From positions 1-64,000 of the forward strand of contig NZ_BSTR01000044.1 in assembly GCF_030269645.1 (NCBI RefSeq): a DNA stretch of 64,000 bases, written 5' to 3'. Within the stretch, counting starts at the first letter, position 1. The number at the start of each line of letters is the position of its first letter. A model generated the notes under the pieces. The model saw only the letters and a program-made list of their open reading frames with translations. It did not search any database and was not told the DNA's origin. The translations under genes were made by a program, and so were the position numbers. Shown here one piece after another: positions 45,093-53,882 of the stretch. Source of the stretch: Actinokineospora sp. NBRC 105648 (lineage in GTDB: Bacteria > Actinomycetota > Actinomycetes > Mycobacteriales > Pseudonocardiaceae).

Positions 45093-46084
45093 GGCGCGAC
45101 CACCTCCGCCAGGTCGCGCGGCTCCGGTCGGGCGGCCGAGGTCGTGCCGCCGAGCCGCACCCGGGGGTCGAGCAGCGGGTACACCAGGTCGGCGACCAGG
45201 TTCACCACGACGAACACGATCGCCGCCAGCGTCACGATCGCCTGCAGCACCGGGAGGTCCTGGGTGGTCACCGACCGCTCGACCAGGCTGCCGATGCCGG
45301 TGCGCCCGAAGATCTGCTCGGTGATGACCGCCCCGCCGAGCAGCTCGCCGACGGTCAGCGCGATCACCGTGACCACCGGCAGCGACGACGGCTTGAGCAG
45401 GTGCCGCAGGAACAGCCGGGTCCGGCCCAGGCCGCGGGAGCGGGCGACCGAGGCGTACTCCTCCCCCGCCTCGTGGTCGAGGTTGGCGATGAGCACCTCG
45501 GTCACCCGCGCCGAGACCGGGATGCCCAGGGCGACGGCGGCGAAGAAGGTCGCCAGGCCGCCCTCGGAGTCGATCACCTGGAACAGCCCCAGCTGGAAGG
45601 CGAACACGTTGATCAGCACCAGGCCGATCACGAAGTTCGGCATGGACAGGAACAGCGACGGGAAGGCCCGCAGCAGCCGCCCGACCCGCCTGGGCAGGTA
45701 CTGCGCGCCGAAGGCGGTGCCGAACGCGAGTACCAGGGCCACCCCCAGCGCCGAGAGCGCCAGGACCACAGTGGAGCCGAGCACCTCGCCCACCTGCCGG
45801 GTCACCGGCAGGCCCGAGCGCAGCGAGACCCCGAGGTCGCCCACCACGAACCGGGACAACGACGACCACAGCTGGACGTACACCGGTCGGTCGAGCCCGT
45901 AGTAGGCCACGATCCGGGTGATCTCCTCCTCGGTGAACCCGTTCTGCGGGTTGCGCAACGTGTTCGTCACCGGATCGCCGGGCAGCACGCTGATCACCAC
46001 GAAAGTGAACATGTACGCCAGCAGGATGACGACGACGGCCTGCAGGACGCGCCGCAGCGCGTACTTCGCGTAGTCCCGGTTCAC
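45089..46084 (-). CDS. ABC importer permease, DppB-like
   Basis: A 331-residue membrane permease. It shows the DppB/OppB N-terminus (RRVLQAVVVILLAYMFTFVVI, then LPGDPV) and ITRIVAYYGLDRPVYVQ. Six helices follow, with the EAA-like loop EEYASVARSRGLGRTRLFLRH. It begins 10 nt after the binding-protein stop and overlaps the next permease by four bases, so it sits firmly within the operon. Confidence 0.9.
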   Translation of the reverse strand: MNRDYAKYALRRVLQAVVVILLAYMFTFVVISVLPGDPVTNTLRNPQNGFTEEEITRIVAYYGLDRPVYVQLWSSLSRFVVGDLGVSLRSGLPVTRQVGEVLGSTVVLALSALGVALVLAFGTAFGAQYLPRRVGRLLRAFPSLFLSMPNFVIGLVLINVFAFQLGLFQVIDSEGGLATFFAAVALGIPVSARVTEVLIANLDHEAGEEYASVARSRGLGRTRLFLRHLLKPSSLPVVTVIALTVGELLGGAVITEQIFGRTGIGSLVERSVTTQDLPVLQAIVTLAAIVFVVVNLVADLVYPLLDPRVRLGGTTSAARPEPRDLAEVVAP

Positions 46085-46094
46085 GGCGTCCCCG

Positions 46095-47747
46095 TCAGCC
46101 GATCCAGGCGGTGTAGTAGTTGGCGTAGGCCAAACCGTTGTAGGTCACGCCGTGCACCTTCGGCGACTGCAGGTAGATCCGCTGCACGATCTGGGTGAGC
46201 GGGACGAAGTAGCCCTGCTGGAGCACGTGGCCCTGCAACTGGTCGAGCAGCGGCGCGCGGGACTCCACGGTGGCGGCGCGGGCCACCCCGGTCGCCAGCT
46301 CGACCAGCTTCGGGTCGCTCTGACCGAGGCCGAACCAGTTCTCGCCCTTGTTGGCGTCGGTCAGCACACCGGCCACCGTGCCCGCGTCGATGAAGCTGCG
46401 GGTCACCTCGTAGGCGGCCACGCTGGGGCTGTTGACCTTGACCCGCTCGCCGTAGGTCACCACGTCGAAGGCCTGGATGGCGACCTTGAAGCCGATCTTC
46501 TTGAGCTGCTGGGCGACCAGCTCGTCGACCGACTTGGCGGTGGCCAGGTAGGGGTTGGCGTAGAGGGTGAGCTCGAGCGGCTTGCCGTCCTTGGCGCGCA
46601 GGCCGTCGGCGCCCCTGGCCCAGCCCGCCTCGTCGAGCAGGCCGTTGGCCTTGGCCGCGTCGAAGGCGAAGTCGGCGCTGTGGTCGGTCGAGCCGGGGAC
46701 GTTGCTCTGGAAGAACGACTGCGCGGGCAGCCAGTCCTCGGTGTAGACCGTCGAGATGATCTCCTTGCGGTCGATGCCGTGCTGCAGCGCCCGCCGGACC
46801 CGCAGGTCGTCGAACGGCGCGACCTTGGTGTTCACCGCGAAGCCGTTGACGAAGCCGAGGTAGCGCGGGGTCGCGGTGGTGAAGCCCTGGGCCTTGAACG
46901 AGGCCAGCTCCTGCGGGGACGGGTTGTAGGCGACGTCGGCCTGGCCGGACTGGACCGCGGCGGTGCGCACCGAGGGCTGCGCGACGAGCTTGTAGGTGAT
47001 CGTGTCCAACCGGGCCGGTCCCTGGTGGCTCAGCGCCTTGGGCGCCCAGTCGTAGTCGGCGCGCTTCTTGAGCACGACGCTGTCGCCCTGCTTCCAGGAG
47101 GCCACCACGAACGGGCCGCTGCCCAGGTCGTTGGACAGGTCGGCCTGCTGCGCGGCGGGCAGCGCGATGGTCTTCGGCGAGATCAGGATCGAACCGTGGT
47201 AGCCCAGGGTGGGGATGAAGCCGAGGGTCGGGGCGTTGAAGGTGACCTTGACCGTGGTCGCGTCGACGGCCTCGGACGCCTTGTAGGTCTTCGGGAACAG
47301 CCCGATGGGGTTGATGCCCCGGGTCGGGTCGCCCTTGGACCAGATGTCGAGGTTGGCCACGACGGCGGCGGCGTCGAGCGGCGTGCCGTCGGAGAACGTG
47401 ACGCCCGAGCGCAGCTTGAGGGTGAACTGGGTGGCGTCGGTGTTCTGCTCCCAGCTCTGCGCGATCCAGGGGCTCACCGCGCCCTTCTCGTCGACGTAGA
47501 CGAGCTTGTCGGTGAGGTGGCCCCAGATGTGGCCCTGGAAGCTGGAGATGGCGCTGTTGTTCGGGATCCAGGTGTCACCGAGCGAGTCGATGAGGAAGGT
47601 GACGGCGCCGCCCTGCTTGGGTTCGGCGGAGCCCCCCGAGCTCGCCGCACCGCCGGGCGCACACGCGGCCAGGCCGATGACGGCGGCCAGGCCGACGATC
47701 ATCCGCGATGTGCGGCCGGGTGGACGGACTCGGCGTGAGGTCTGCAC
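46095..47747 (-). CDS. Extracellular solute-binding lipoprotein, family 5
   Basis: A 550-residue peptide/nickel-type binding protein. A signal sequence ends in the lipobox LAAC (Cys29), followed by a Gly/Ser-rich tether. Mature landmarks are SWEQNTDATQFTLKLRSGVT and FSDGTPLDAAAV (the family-5 signature region), VRRALQHGIDRKEII, and a C-terminal GLAYANYY. Family-5 proteins bind peptides, nickel chelates, glutathione and other small molecules. The sulfur-oxidising neighbours suggest an organosulfur ligand, but this is inference. The start GTG at 47745-47747 has AGGAG upstream; a longer frame to 47849 would cross the promoter. It is the first gene of a five-gene operon. Confidence 0.88.
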   Translation of the reverse strand: MQTSRRVRPPGRTSRMIVGLAAVIGLAACAPGGAASSGGSAEPKQGGAVTFLIDSLGDTWIPNNSAISSFQGHIWGHLTDKLVYVDEKGAVSPWIAQSWEQNTDATQFTLKLRSGVTFSDGTPLDAAAVVANLDIWSKGDPTRGINPIGLFPKTYKASEAVDATTVKVTFNAPTLGFIPTLGYHGSILISPKTIALPAAQQADLSNDLGSGPFVVASWKQGDSVVLKKRADYDWAPKALSHQGPARLDTITYKLVAQPSVRTAAVQSGQADVAYNPSPQELASFKAQGFTTATPRYLGFVNGFAVNTKVAPFDDLRVRRALQHGIDRKEIISTVYTEDWLPAQSFFQSNVPGSTDHSADFAFDAAKANGLLDEAGWARGADGLRAKDGKPLELTLYANPYLATAKSVDELVAQQLKKIGFKVAIQAFDVVTYGERVKVNSPSVAAYEVTRSFIDAGTVAGVLTDANKGENWFGLGQSDPKLVELATGVARAATVESRAPLLDQLQGHVLQQGYFVPLTQIVQRIYLQSPKVHGVTYNGLAYANYYTAWIG

Positions 47748-47794
47748 GGGGCTCTCTCCTCGAAACGGGTCGAAATGAGGTGGGGGATGGGACG

Positions 47795-47862
47795 AATCTA
47801 GGAGCGGCTCCCGCGCGGGGTCCAAGACGAAATGGGGATCGGATCCCATCCAGGAGTCTTAT
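47795..47862 (-). promoter_or_regulatory. Regulon promoter B (binding-protein operon)
   Basis: Minus strand, in order: activator-like box ATAA-N9-ATGGGATCCGATC (47862-47837), 11 bases, TTGGAC -35 (47825-47820), 19 bases, TAGATT -10 (47800-47795). Transcription would start near 47788, giving a leader of about 40 bases with a ribosome site. The same spacing occurs at promoters A, C and D. The box also lies 35 bp upstream of the divergent molybdoenzyme gene, where TAGCAT at 47885-47890 is a possible -10 seven bases before the GTG. Confidence 0.72.
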
Positions 47863-47897
47863 CAACGGTGGCCGCGGGCCTGGCTAGCATCGGGGCG

Positions 47898-50204
47898 GTG
47901 AGTACCAGTTCGCACTGGGGCACCTACCGGGTGGAGGTGTCCGCCGACGGCCGTGACGTGCTGGCCGCCCACCCCGAGGGCCCCGACGCCGCGCCCGCGA
48001 TCGGCAACGTCGCCGACGGCCACCGGCACCGCTCGCGGGTGACCCGGCCGAGTGTGCGGCGCGCGTGGCTCGAACACGGGCCGGGCAAGGACTCCAGCCG
48101 CGGTGACACACCCTTCGTCGAGGTGGACTGGGACACCGCGCTCGGCCTGGTCGCGGGTGAGCTGGAGCGGGTGCGGTCGACCTTCGGCAACCAGGCCATC
48201 TTCGGCGGGTCCTACGGCTGGGGCAGCGCGGGCAGGCTGCACCACGCGCAGAGCCAGCTGCACCGGTTCCTGAACCGGATCGGCGGCTACACGCGCTCGG
48301 TCAACGACTACAGCCGGGGCGCGAGCATGGTGCTGCTGCCGCACCTGATCGGCGCGCGGGGCACGCTCGACCTGCGGCACAAACCCGTGTCCTGGGCGGA
48401 CATCGCCGCGCACACGGACCTGCTGGTGAGTTTCGGCGGTGTGCGGCGGTCGAACACGTGGGTGGTGCCCGGCGGGCACGCCCGGCACGTCGGGTCGGAC
48501 TTCGCCCGGGCCGTGGGGCGCACGACCGAGGTGGTGGCGCTGTCCGCCCAGCGGGACGACGCCTTCACCGACCTCGGCGCCGAGTGGGTGGGTGTCATGC
48601 CCGCCACGGACACCGCAGTCATGCTCGCCCTCGTGCACGTGCTGGTCGTGGACGGCCTAGCCGATGACGAGTTCCTCGCGAGGTACACGGTCGGCGCCGA
48701 CGAGGTACGGCAGTACGTGCTGGGCTCGGTGGACGGGGTGGCCAAGACGCCGGAGTGGGCCGAGCGGATCAGCCGGACGCCCGCGGCGGTGATCCGCTCG
48801 TTGGCCCGCCGGATGGCGGCCGGTCGCACGCTGGTGAACGTCGTGTATTCGCTGCAGCGCGGCGAGCGCGGGGAACAAGCGGTGTTCGCGGCGCTGACGC
48901 TGGCGGCGTTCCTCGGCCAGATCGGCTTGCCCGGCGGCGGATTCGCGCACGGTTTCGGGTCGATGGGCGACTACGGGGTCGGGGTCGCGGGCCCGCCGTT
49001 GCCGACGTTCCCGCAGGGGCGCAACCCGGTGTCGGACTTCATCCCGTGCGCGCGGATCAGCGACCTGCTCCTGAATCCCGGCACCGAGATCCCGTACAAC
49101 GGCGGTGTCGTGCGACTGCCGGAGACGCGGCTCGCGTATTGGGCGGGCGGCAACCCGTTCCACCACCACCAGGACCTCCGGCGGCTGCGCCGCGCTTTGT
49201 CCACTCTGGACACCTTCGTGGTGCACGAGACGCACTGGACGCCGACCGCCCGGCACGCGGACGTGGTCTTGCCGGTGGCGTCCACATTGGAGCGTGATGA
49301 CCTGGCAGCGGGGGCGGGCGACAGCCGGTTGCGCGCTTCGCCGCGCGCGGTGCCACCTCGTGGGGAGGCCCGGGAGGAGTTCTGGATCTACACGGAGTTG
49401 GCCGCGCGACTGGGCGCGGACTTCGCCGAGGGGCTGGACTCGTCGCAGTGGTTGGAGCGGATCTACTCGACCTGGCGCGCCGCGCCTGGCTCACCGCCCG
49501 CCCCGTCATTCGCCGAGTTCTGGCGCGATGGTGGCGTCGACCTACCGCAGATCCCCTATCAGGACACGGTCTTCTCCTCGTTCCGGGAGGACCCGGTATC
49601 CCACCCGCTGGAAACCCCGAGCGGGCGGATCGAGCTGTTCTCGGCCACGGTGGCGGGCTTCGACCTGCCGGACTTCGCCGGACACGCGCAATGGCGGGAA
49701 CCTTCGCAGTGGTGGGGTTCCACACTGGCGGCGGAGTTCGACCTGCACCTGTTGTGCAACCAGCCCTCGCACCGACTGCACAGCCAACTGGACATGGGCG
49801 CCGCCAGCCAGTCGACCAAGGTGGCCGGCCGGGAGGCGGTGCGCCTGAACCCCTCGGACGCGGCGGCCCGGGGACTGACGGACGGCGACGTGGCCCTTGT
49901 GCGCAGCGCCCAGGGAACCCTGCTGGCGGGCGTCGTCGTCTCCGACGCCCTGCTGCCGGGGGTGGCCCAGATGCACACCGGGGCCTGGTACGACCCGAGT
50001 GCGCCATCCGTCGCGGACTGCGTCAACGGGAACGTGAACGTCCTGACCCGGGACGTCGCCACGTCGACCTTGACCCAGGCCACCAGCGGCGCCCACGTGC
50101 TGGTGGCGGTCACCCGCTACGACGGACCGGTGCCACCGGTCCGGGCCTACGAACCGCCCGTCTTCGAGGGACAGGAAACGGGAGAACCGCTCTCACCACG
50201 GTAA
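47898..50204 (+). CDS. bisC: BisC/TorA-type molybdopterin oxidoreductase (sulfoxide or N-oxide reductase)
   Basis: A 768-residue bis-MGD molybdenum enzyme of the DMSO-reductase family. GGSYGWGSAGRLHHAQSQLHR and GGYTRSVNDYSRGA place Ser139 as the molybdenum ligand, as in the TorA/DorA/BisC branch. GLPGGGFAHGFGSMG, HETHWTPTARHADVVLP and a C-terminal cofactor-binding domain (HSQLDMG, then NPSDAAARGLTDGD) complete the family. No iron-sulfur cysteine motif and no Tat signal are present, which fits a cytoplasmic BisC-type reductase of biotin or methionine sulfoxide. I chose the GTG at 47898; the start has no strong ribosome site and may be nearly leaderless. It is divergent from the ABC operon and probably recycles oxidised sulfur compounds. 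Confidence 0.85.
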   Translation: MSTSSHWGTYRVEVSADGRDVLAAHPEGPDAAPAIGNVADGHRHRSRVTRPSVRRAWLEHGPGKDSSRGDTPFVEVDWDTALGLVAGELERVRSTFGNQAIFGGSYGWGSAGRLHHAQSQLHRFLNRIGGYTRSVNDYSRGASMVLLPHLIGARGTLDLRHKPVSWADIAAHTDLLVSFGGVRRSNTWVVPGGHARHVGSDFARAVGRTTEVVALSAQRDDAFTDLGAEWVGVMPATDTAVMLALVHVLVVDGLADDEFLARYTVGADEVRQYVLGSVDGVAKTPEWAERISRTPAAVIRSLARRMAAGRTLVNVVYSLQRGERGEQAVFAALTLAAFLGQIGLPGGGFAHGFGSMGDYGVGVAGPPLPTFPQGRNPVSDFIPCARISDLLLNPGTEIPYNGGVVRLPETRLAYWAGGNPFHHHQDLRRLRRALSTLDTFVVHETHWTPTARHADVVLPVASTLERDDLAAGAGDSRLRASPRAVPPRGEAREEFWIYTELAARLGADFAEGLDSSQWLERIYSTWRAAPGSPPAPSFAEFWRDGGVDLPQIPYQDTVFSSFREDPVSHPLETPSGRIELFSATVAGFDLPDFAGHAQWREPSQWWGSTLAAEFDLHLLCNQPSHRLHSQLDMGAASQSTKVAGREAVRLNPSDAAARGLTDGDVALVRSAQGTLLAGVVVSDALLPGVAQMHTGAWYDPSAPSVADCVNGNVNVLTRDVATSTLTQATSGAHVLVAVTRYDGPVPPVRAYEPPVFEGQETGEPLSPR

Positions 50205-50213
50205 GAGCGGTTC
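50184..50213. terminator. Bidirectional hairpin terminator
   Basis: GAACCGCTCT (50184-50193) and AGAGCGGTTC (50204-50213) form a perfect 10-bp stem with a 10-base loop. It overlaps the stop codon of the molybdoenzyme gene and lies 35 bases from the stop of the convergent flavoenzyme gene. Confidence 0.75.
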
Positions 50214-50248
50214 CACCACGTCGGGGGCCGATTGGGCGCGTGCAGAGC

Positions 50249-51445
50249 TCAACCTGCACTGGGTGCGAGGAGTACCCGCTTGCCTGCCGCGACCAGGGCG
50301 GCGTCCTCCTGGGGTGGGTGGACGCGGACGCACAGCACGTCACGCAGGTGGCGCTCCAGCCTGTTCCGGCGGGACAGCGCGGGATTGCCCAGGGCCGCGA
50401 TCGCGGTCTGCACCGCCGTGACGGCGGCGCGGCCGATCGCCACCTTGATCACCGAGAGCTGGGGGACGACGGTCTCGTCCCCGGCCTCGACGCGCAGCAA
50501 AGCGCCGTGCAGCAACGTCTCCGCCTGGGCGATCTGCAGGTCGATCTCCCCCGCGACCGACTGGATGCGCTCGGTCGTGGCGATGGGGCGGCCGAGCGCG
50601 GTGGGCACGCGCGAACGGGCGAAGTCCGCGAACGCCTGCCGGGCCGCCCTCGCGACACCGATGTACAGGGCCGGGTGACCGAAGCTGCTCGGTCCGGCCG
50701 TGGCCGCCGGGTCCCGGTAGACGCCGTCGGGCCCGCGCGGGATCTCGACGAACGACCCCGCAGGCAGCTGGACCGCCTCGTAGCGGACGTCGTGGGTGTT
50801 GGAGGCGCGCAGGCCCAGGTGGTCCCAGGTGTCGTGCCAGGTGATGCCGGGCCGGTCGCCGGGGACGATCGCGTGGCCGACACGCGGGGCGTCCGGGTTC
50901 CCACCCGGTTCGTCGGCGACCGCCCACACCAGGTGGTAGGCCAGGGCCGCACCGCCGGTGGCGTAGGACTTGTGGCCGTCGAGCACCCAGCCGGACGCGC
51001 TGCGCCGGGCCGTCGTCTTCGGCAGCCCGCCGCGGGCCGGGGCGCCCAGTTCCGGCTCCGCCCGGATGGCGTTGACCGGTGCCGGGCCCGCGATCGAGCG
51101 CTCCAGCAGGTCGTCGTAGAGGGCCGCTGGCCAGTGCGCGTTGACGGCCTGGGCCGTGTGCGCCATCAGCGTGTTCGCCGCGATCAAGGCCACCGACGGA
51201 TCGCCCTCGCCGAGTGCGGTGAGGATGCGGGCGGTGTCCCGCGGGCCTGCTTCCGCTCCGCCATAACGCTTTCCGACGGTGGCGGTGAGCAGGCCCGCGC
51301 GGTGCGCGGCGGCGAGACCACGCACCGGCACGGCGCCGCTCTGGTCGTACTCCGCCGCGGTCTCGGCGATCTCGGCCGTGACCGCCGCGAGCGCGTCGTC
51401 GGTGAGGTCCGGGACGGGGAGGCCGAGGACAGGGGTGCTCGTCAC
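50249..51445 (-). CDS. Acyl-CoA dehydrogenase-fold flavin monooxygenase (SfnB/DszC-like)
   Basis: A 398-residue flavoprotein. The acyl-CoA dehydrogenase fold is visible: helical N-domain, beta domain with GWVLDGHKSYATGGA and WHDTWDHLGLRASNTHDVRYE, and a C-terminal helical bundle with RIQSVAGEIDLQIAQAE. The usual catalytic Glu and CoA-binding features are not obvious. The ITWHDTWDHLGLRAS region and the monooxygenase neighbour point to the sulfur-oxidising SfnB/DszC group, which uses reduced flavin and oxygen. Its GTG overlaps the stop of the LLM gene in GTGA, so the two form an operon. Substrate unknown. Confidence 0.8.
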   Translation of the reverse strand: MTSTPVLGLPVPDLTDDALAAVTAEIAETAAEYDQSGAVPVRGLAAAHRAGLLTATVGKRYGGAEAGPRDTARILTALGEGDPSVALIAANTLMAHTAQAVNAHWPAALYDDLLERSIAGPAPVNAIRAEPELGAPARGGLPKTTARRSASGWVLDGHKSYATGGAALAYHLVWAVADEPGGNPDAPRVGHAIVPGDRPGITWHDTWDHLGLRASNTHDVRYEAVQLPAGSFVEIPRGPDGVYRDPAATAGPSSFGHPALYIGVARAARQAFADFARSRVPTALGRPIATTERIQSVAGEIDLQIAQAETLLHGALLRVEAGDETVVPQLSVIKVAIGRAAVTAVQTAIAALGNPALSRRNRLERHLRDVLCVRVHPPQEDAALVAAGKRVLLAPSAG

Positions 51446-52662
51446 GCCTGGCCCGCCGTGGCGTAGCGGCGGTACGGCTCGGCGTAGTTGCCGAGGTGCT
51501 CGGCCTGGAGCGTGCCGCGCGTGCCGGTCGCCGCGCGGTGGGCGAGTTCCTGGCGCACCAGGGGAAGCACGTGCTTGCCGTAGTCCACGGCGTCGGCGAG
51601 CGTGTCGTAGCCCCGGATGCTCACCAGGTCGGCGCCGCGGTCGACGTAGTCGAGGATCGCGGCCGCGACCGTCTCCGGCGAGCCCACCAGCGCGGTGGAG
51701 GCACCACCGGCGTTGGTGACCGCGGCGGTCCGGGTCCACAGCGCCCGGTCGTAGAGGTCGGCCTTCTCCGCGAACGAGAGTGCCCGCTGCGAGCCGACGT
51801 TCTGCGGCGAGCCCTTCTGCACCAGGCTCTGCTTGCCGTAGGCGGACTTGGCGAAGGTGTCGGCGATCTTGGCGACGTACTCGTGGGCCTTCTGCCAGGC
51901 CAGCTCGTCGGTCTTGGCGATGATCGGGCGGAAGGTCACCCAGATGCGCGGCAGCGTGGTGCGGCCCGCGGCCCCGGCGATCGCGTGGACGCGCTCGATC
52001 TCGGCGCGCAGGTCGTCGAGCGGCTCGCCCCAGAAGCTGAAGATGTCGGCCTTCTCGCCGCCGACCTGGAACGCCTCGTCCGACTGGCCGCCGATGGAGA
52101 TCGGGATGGGGCCTGCGTACGGCGCGAAGCCGGGGCCGAAGTCGTCGAACTTGTAGAACTCGCCCTCGTGGCTGAACGGCGCCGGCTCGGTCCAGGCGCG
52201 CCGCAGCACGTCGATGTACTCCGAGGTGCGCGCGTAGCGGCGGTCCTTGGGCAGGTAGTCGCCGTGCCGGGCCTGCTCGGCGTCGCTGCCGCCGGAGATC
52301 AGGTGGACCACCGCCCGGCCCTCGGTGAGCTGGTCGAGGGTCGCGAGCTTCTGGGCGCCGACCTGCGGGATGGTCGTGTTCGGGCGCAGCGCGACGATCG
52401 GCCTGAGGTGCTCGGTGAGCTGGCCGACGGCCGCGGCGGTGACGAACGAGTCCGCGGAGTTGGAGCCGTAGGGCAGCAGCGTGTAGTCGTACCCGCCCTC
52501 CTCCAGGGATCGGACGTAGGTGCGGAAGTACGCCAGGTCGATCCCCCGGCTCGGGACCGGGTTCAGCTCGGTCGACGGGTTCAGGTGCGACAGGCTGATG
52601 AACTCGACCACGGGCGAGGCGGTCTCCGGGATCTTCTGGTCGAAAGCAGGTGCGCTGGTCAC
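51442..52662 (-). CDS. LLM-class flavin monooxygenase (2), alkanesulfonate-monooxygenase-like
   Basis: A 406-residue FMNH2-dependent monooxygenase resembling SsuD and related sulfone/sulfonate enzymes. Key segments: VEFISLSHLNPS, AYFRTYVRSLEEGGYDYTLL, ALRPNTTIPQVGAQKLATLD, GRAVVHLISGGSDAEQARHG, RRYARTSEYIDVLRRAW, then PYAGPIPISIGGQSDEA. Such enzymes cleave C-S bonds or oxidise sulfones with flavin supplied by a separate reductase. The GTG at 52660-52662 has no ribosome site. A -10 (TACGTT) ends six bases before it, so the mRNA may be leaderless. First gene of a two-gene operon under promoter A. Confidence 0.87.
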   Translation of the reverse strand: MTSAPAFDQKIPETASPVVEFISLSHLNPSTELNPVPSRGIDLAYFRTYVRSLEEGGYDYTLLPYGSNSADSFVTAAAVGQLTEHLRPIVALRPNTTIPQVGAQKLATLDQLTEGRAVVHLISGGSDAEQARHGDYLPKDRRYARTSEYIDVLRRAWTEPAPFSHEGEFYKFDDFGPGFAPYAGPIPISIGGQSDEAFQVGGEKADIFSFWGEPLDDLRAEIERVHAIAGAAGRTTLPRIWVTFRPIIAKTDELAWQKAHEYVAKIADTFAKSAYGKQSLVQKGSPQNVGSQRALSFAEKADLYDRALWTRTAAVTNAGGASTALVGSPETVAAAILDYVDRGADLVSIRGYDTLADAVDYGKHVLPLVRQELAHRAATGTRGTLQAEHLGNYAEPYRRYATAGQA

Positions 52663-52668
52663 CGCTCG

Positions 52669-52736
52669 AACGTATGGCGCGGCCCGGGCGGGCGTCCAAG
52701 ACAAGAGCGCGATGGGTTCCGATAGGTCCGCGTTAT
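52669..52736 (-). promoter_or_regulatory. Regulon promoter A (LLM/SfnB-like operon)
   Basis: Minus strand: box ATAA-N9-ATCGGAACCCATC (52736-52711), 11 bases, TTGGAC (52699-52694), 19 bases, TACGTT (52674-52669), then six bases to the GTG start. It matches promoter B in every spacing. The 13-base part of the box is the inverted repeat ATCGG-AA-CCCAT. The geometry implies a leaderless transcript. Confidence 0.72.
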
Positions 52737-52815
52737 CGACGGGGTCAGGCACTGTTGTCGACGGGGTCAGGCACGGTGTCCACGGGGTCAGGCGCTGTGA
52801 TCGACTGGTCAGGCC
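52736..52815. repeat. Tandem 21-22 bp repeats
   Basis: Three and a half head-to-tail copies: 52736-52757, 52758-52778, 52779-52800 and a partial 52801-52815. Each is a variant of TCGACGGGGTCAGGCACTGT. The array abuts the activator box of promoter A and runs into the end of the LysR gene. It might be an upstream binding array or a simple replication-slippage repeat. Confidence 0.6.
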
Positions 52816-53708
52816 CCCTGGGCGACGGTGTCCGCGGCGGGCACGAGCTGCAGGTGCGGGCGCTGGGCGAAGAACTCCACCCCGGCCGAGAGCGCGGTCT
52901 GCTCCACCTCGGACGCCAGGCCCCGGCGGGCGACCATCCGCAGGTGGGTCGTGCCCGCGTCGGGCAGCTCGCCGCAGACGGTCAGGCCCGGCGGGCGGCT
53001 GCCCGTGCTCGGCAGCAGCGCGACACCGAGACCGGCACGGACACCGGCGAGGACGCCCTCCAGCGTCGTCGACTGCGCGGTGACCTCGACGTGGCGCCCC
53101 TCGCCGGTCAGGATCGAGAGCGCCCGCTCGCGCAGGCCGCACGGCTCCTCGAAGGCGATCAGCGGCCAGGTCTCTCCCGGCCCGGGCGGCTGCCAGCCGC
53201 GCGCGGTGTACCAGACCAGCGGCAACCGCCCGACCAGGTGCCCGGGGCCCTGCCCGCCCGGGTCGAGCACGAAGGCGAAGTCGACCGTGCCCTTGCCGAC
53301 GGACTCGGCCAGCTGGGTCGACCGGCCGATCTCGAAGCGGGTCGCGCAGTCGGGGAACGCGGCCTGCAGCGCCCGGATCATCTCCGGCAGGATCTGCCCC
53401 GCGCTGTGCTCGGTGGAGCCGACCACGATCGTCTGACTGGGCCGCGCCTGCAACCTGCGCAGCGACGCGTCGTGGACCTCGACGATCCGCCGCGCCTCGG
53501 CCAGTACCCGCTCACCCTCGTGGGTGAGGCGCATGTTGCGCCCGTCCCGCTCGAACAGCTTGCGCTTGAGCCCACGCTCGAGGAGCCGCACGTGCTGGCT
53601 CAGCGCCGGCTGGCTGATGTGGCGCACCGCGGCGGCCTTGCTGAACCCGCCGCACTCGGCGATCGCGACGAGCGTGCGCAAGTGTTCCAGGTCGAGCGAG
53701 TTCGTCAT
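52809..53708 (-). CDS. LysR-family transcriptional regulator
   Basis: A 299-residue regulator. The N-terminal winged HTH reads LDLEHLRTLVAIAECGGFSK, AAVRHISQPALSQHVRLLER and LFERDGRNMRLT. The C-terminal part is the periplasmic-binding-like effector domain. The ATG at 53706-53708 is the natural family start; a -10-like TCTAAT ends six bases before it and there is no ribosome site, so it too may be leaderless. It is flanked by promoters A and C and is the most likely activator of the shared regulon (inference). By analogy with CysB/Cbl regulators it could sense a sulfur metabolite. Confidence 0.9.
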   Translation of the reverse strand: MTNSLDLEHLRTLVAIAECGGFSKAAAVRHISQPALSQHVRLLERGLKRKLFERDGRNMRLTHEGERVLAEARRIVEVHDASLRRLQARPSQTIVVGSTEHSAGQILPEMIRALQAAFPDCATRFEIGRSTQLAESVGKGTVDFAFVLDPGGQGPGHLVGRLPLVWYTARGWQPPGPGETWPLIAFEEPCGLRERALSILTGEGRHVEVTAQSTTLEGVLAGVRAGLGVALLPSTGSRPPGLTVCGELPDAGTTHLRMVARRGLASEVEQTALSAGVEFFAQRPHLQLVPAADTVAQGA

Positions 53709-53742
53709 GTCCCGATTAGAGCTGATCGAGCCACCATCCCAT

Positions 53743-53757
53743 ATGCCTGACCGGCAT
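53743..53757. promoter_or_regulatory. LysR-type autoregulatory box
   Basis: ATGCC-TGACC-GGCAT, a palindrome that fits the LysR T-N11-A rule (T53744, A53756). It is centred about 42 bp upstream of the LysR start, over its -35 region. This is the usual place for LysR self-repression. Confidence 0.5.
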
Positions 53758-53789
53758 GTGAGAACGCGGGCCGAGGCCCTTGCCAACCC

Positions 53790-53857
53790 ATAACCCCTGC
53801 GCATGGGATGTGATCGCGAAAGGCTCTTGGACACGCCCACCCACCCCGGGCGATGGT
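53790..53857 (+). promoter_or_regulatory. Regulon promoter C (flavin reductase)
   Basis: Plus strand: box ATAA-N9-ATGGGATGTGATC (53790-53815), 11 bases, TTGGAC (53827-53832), 19 bases, then GATGGT (53852-53857) as a weak -10. Spacing equals promoters A and B, but the strand is opposite, so the match is not a local duplication. The start would lie near 53864, leaving a short leader with AAGGAG before the ATG at 53883. Confidence 0.65.
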
Positions 53858-53882
53858 GGACTCGGAGCGGAAGGAGCACAAG

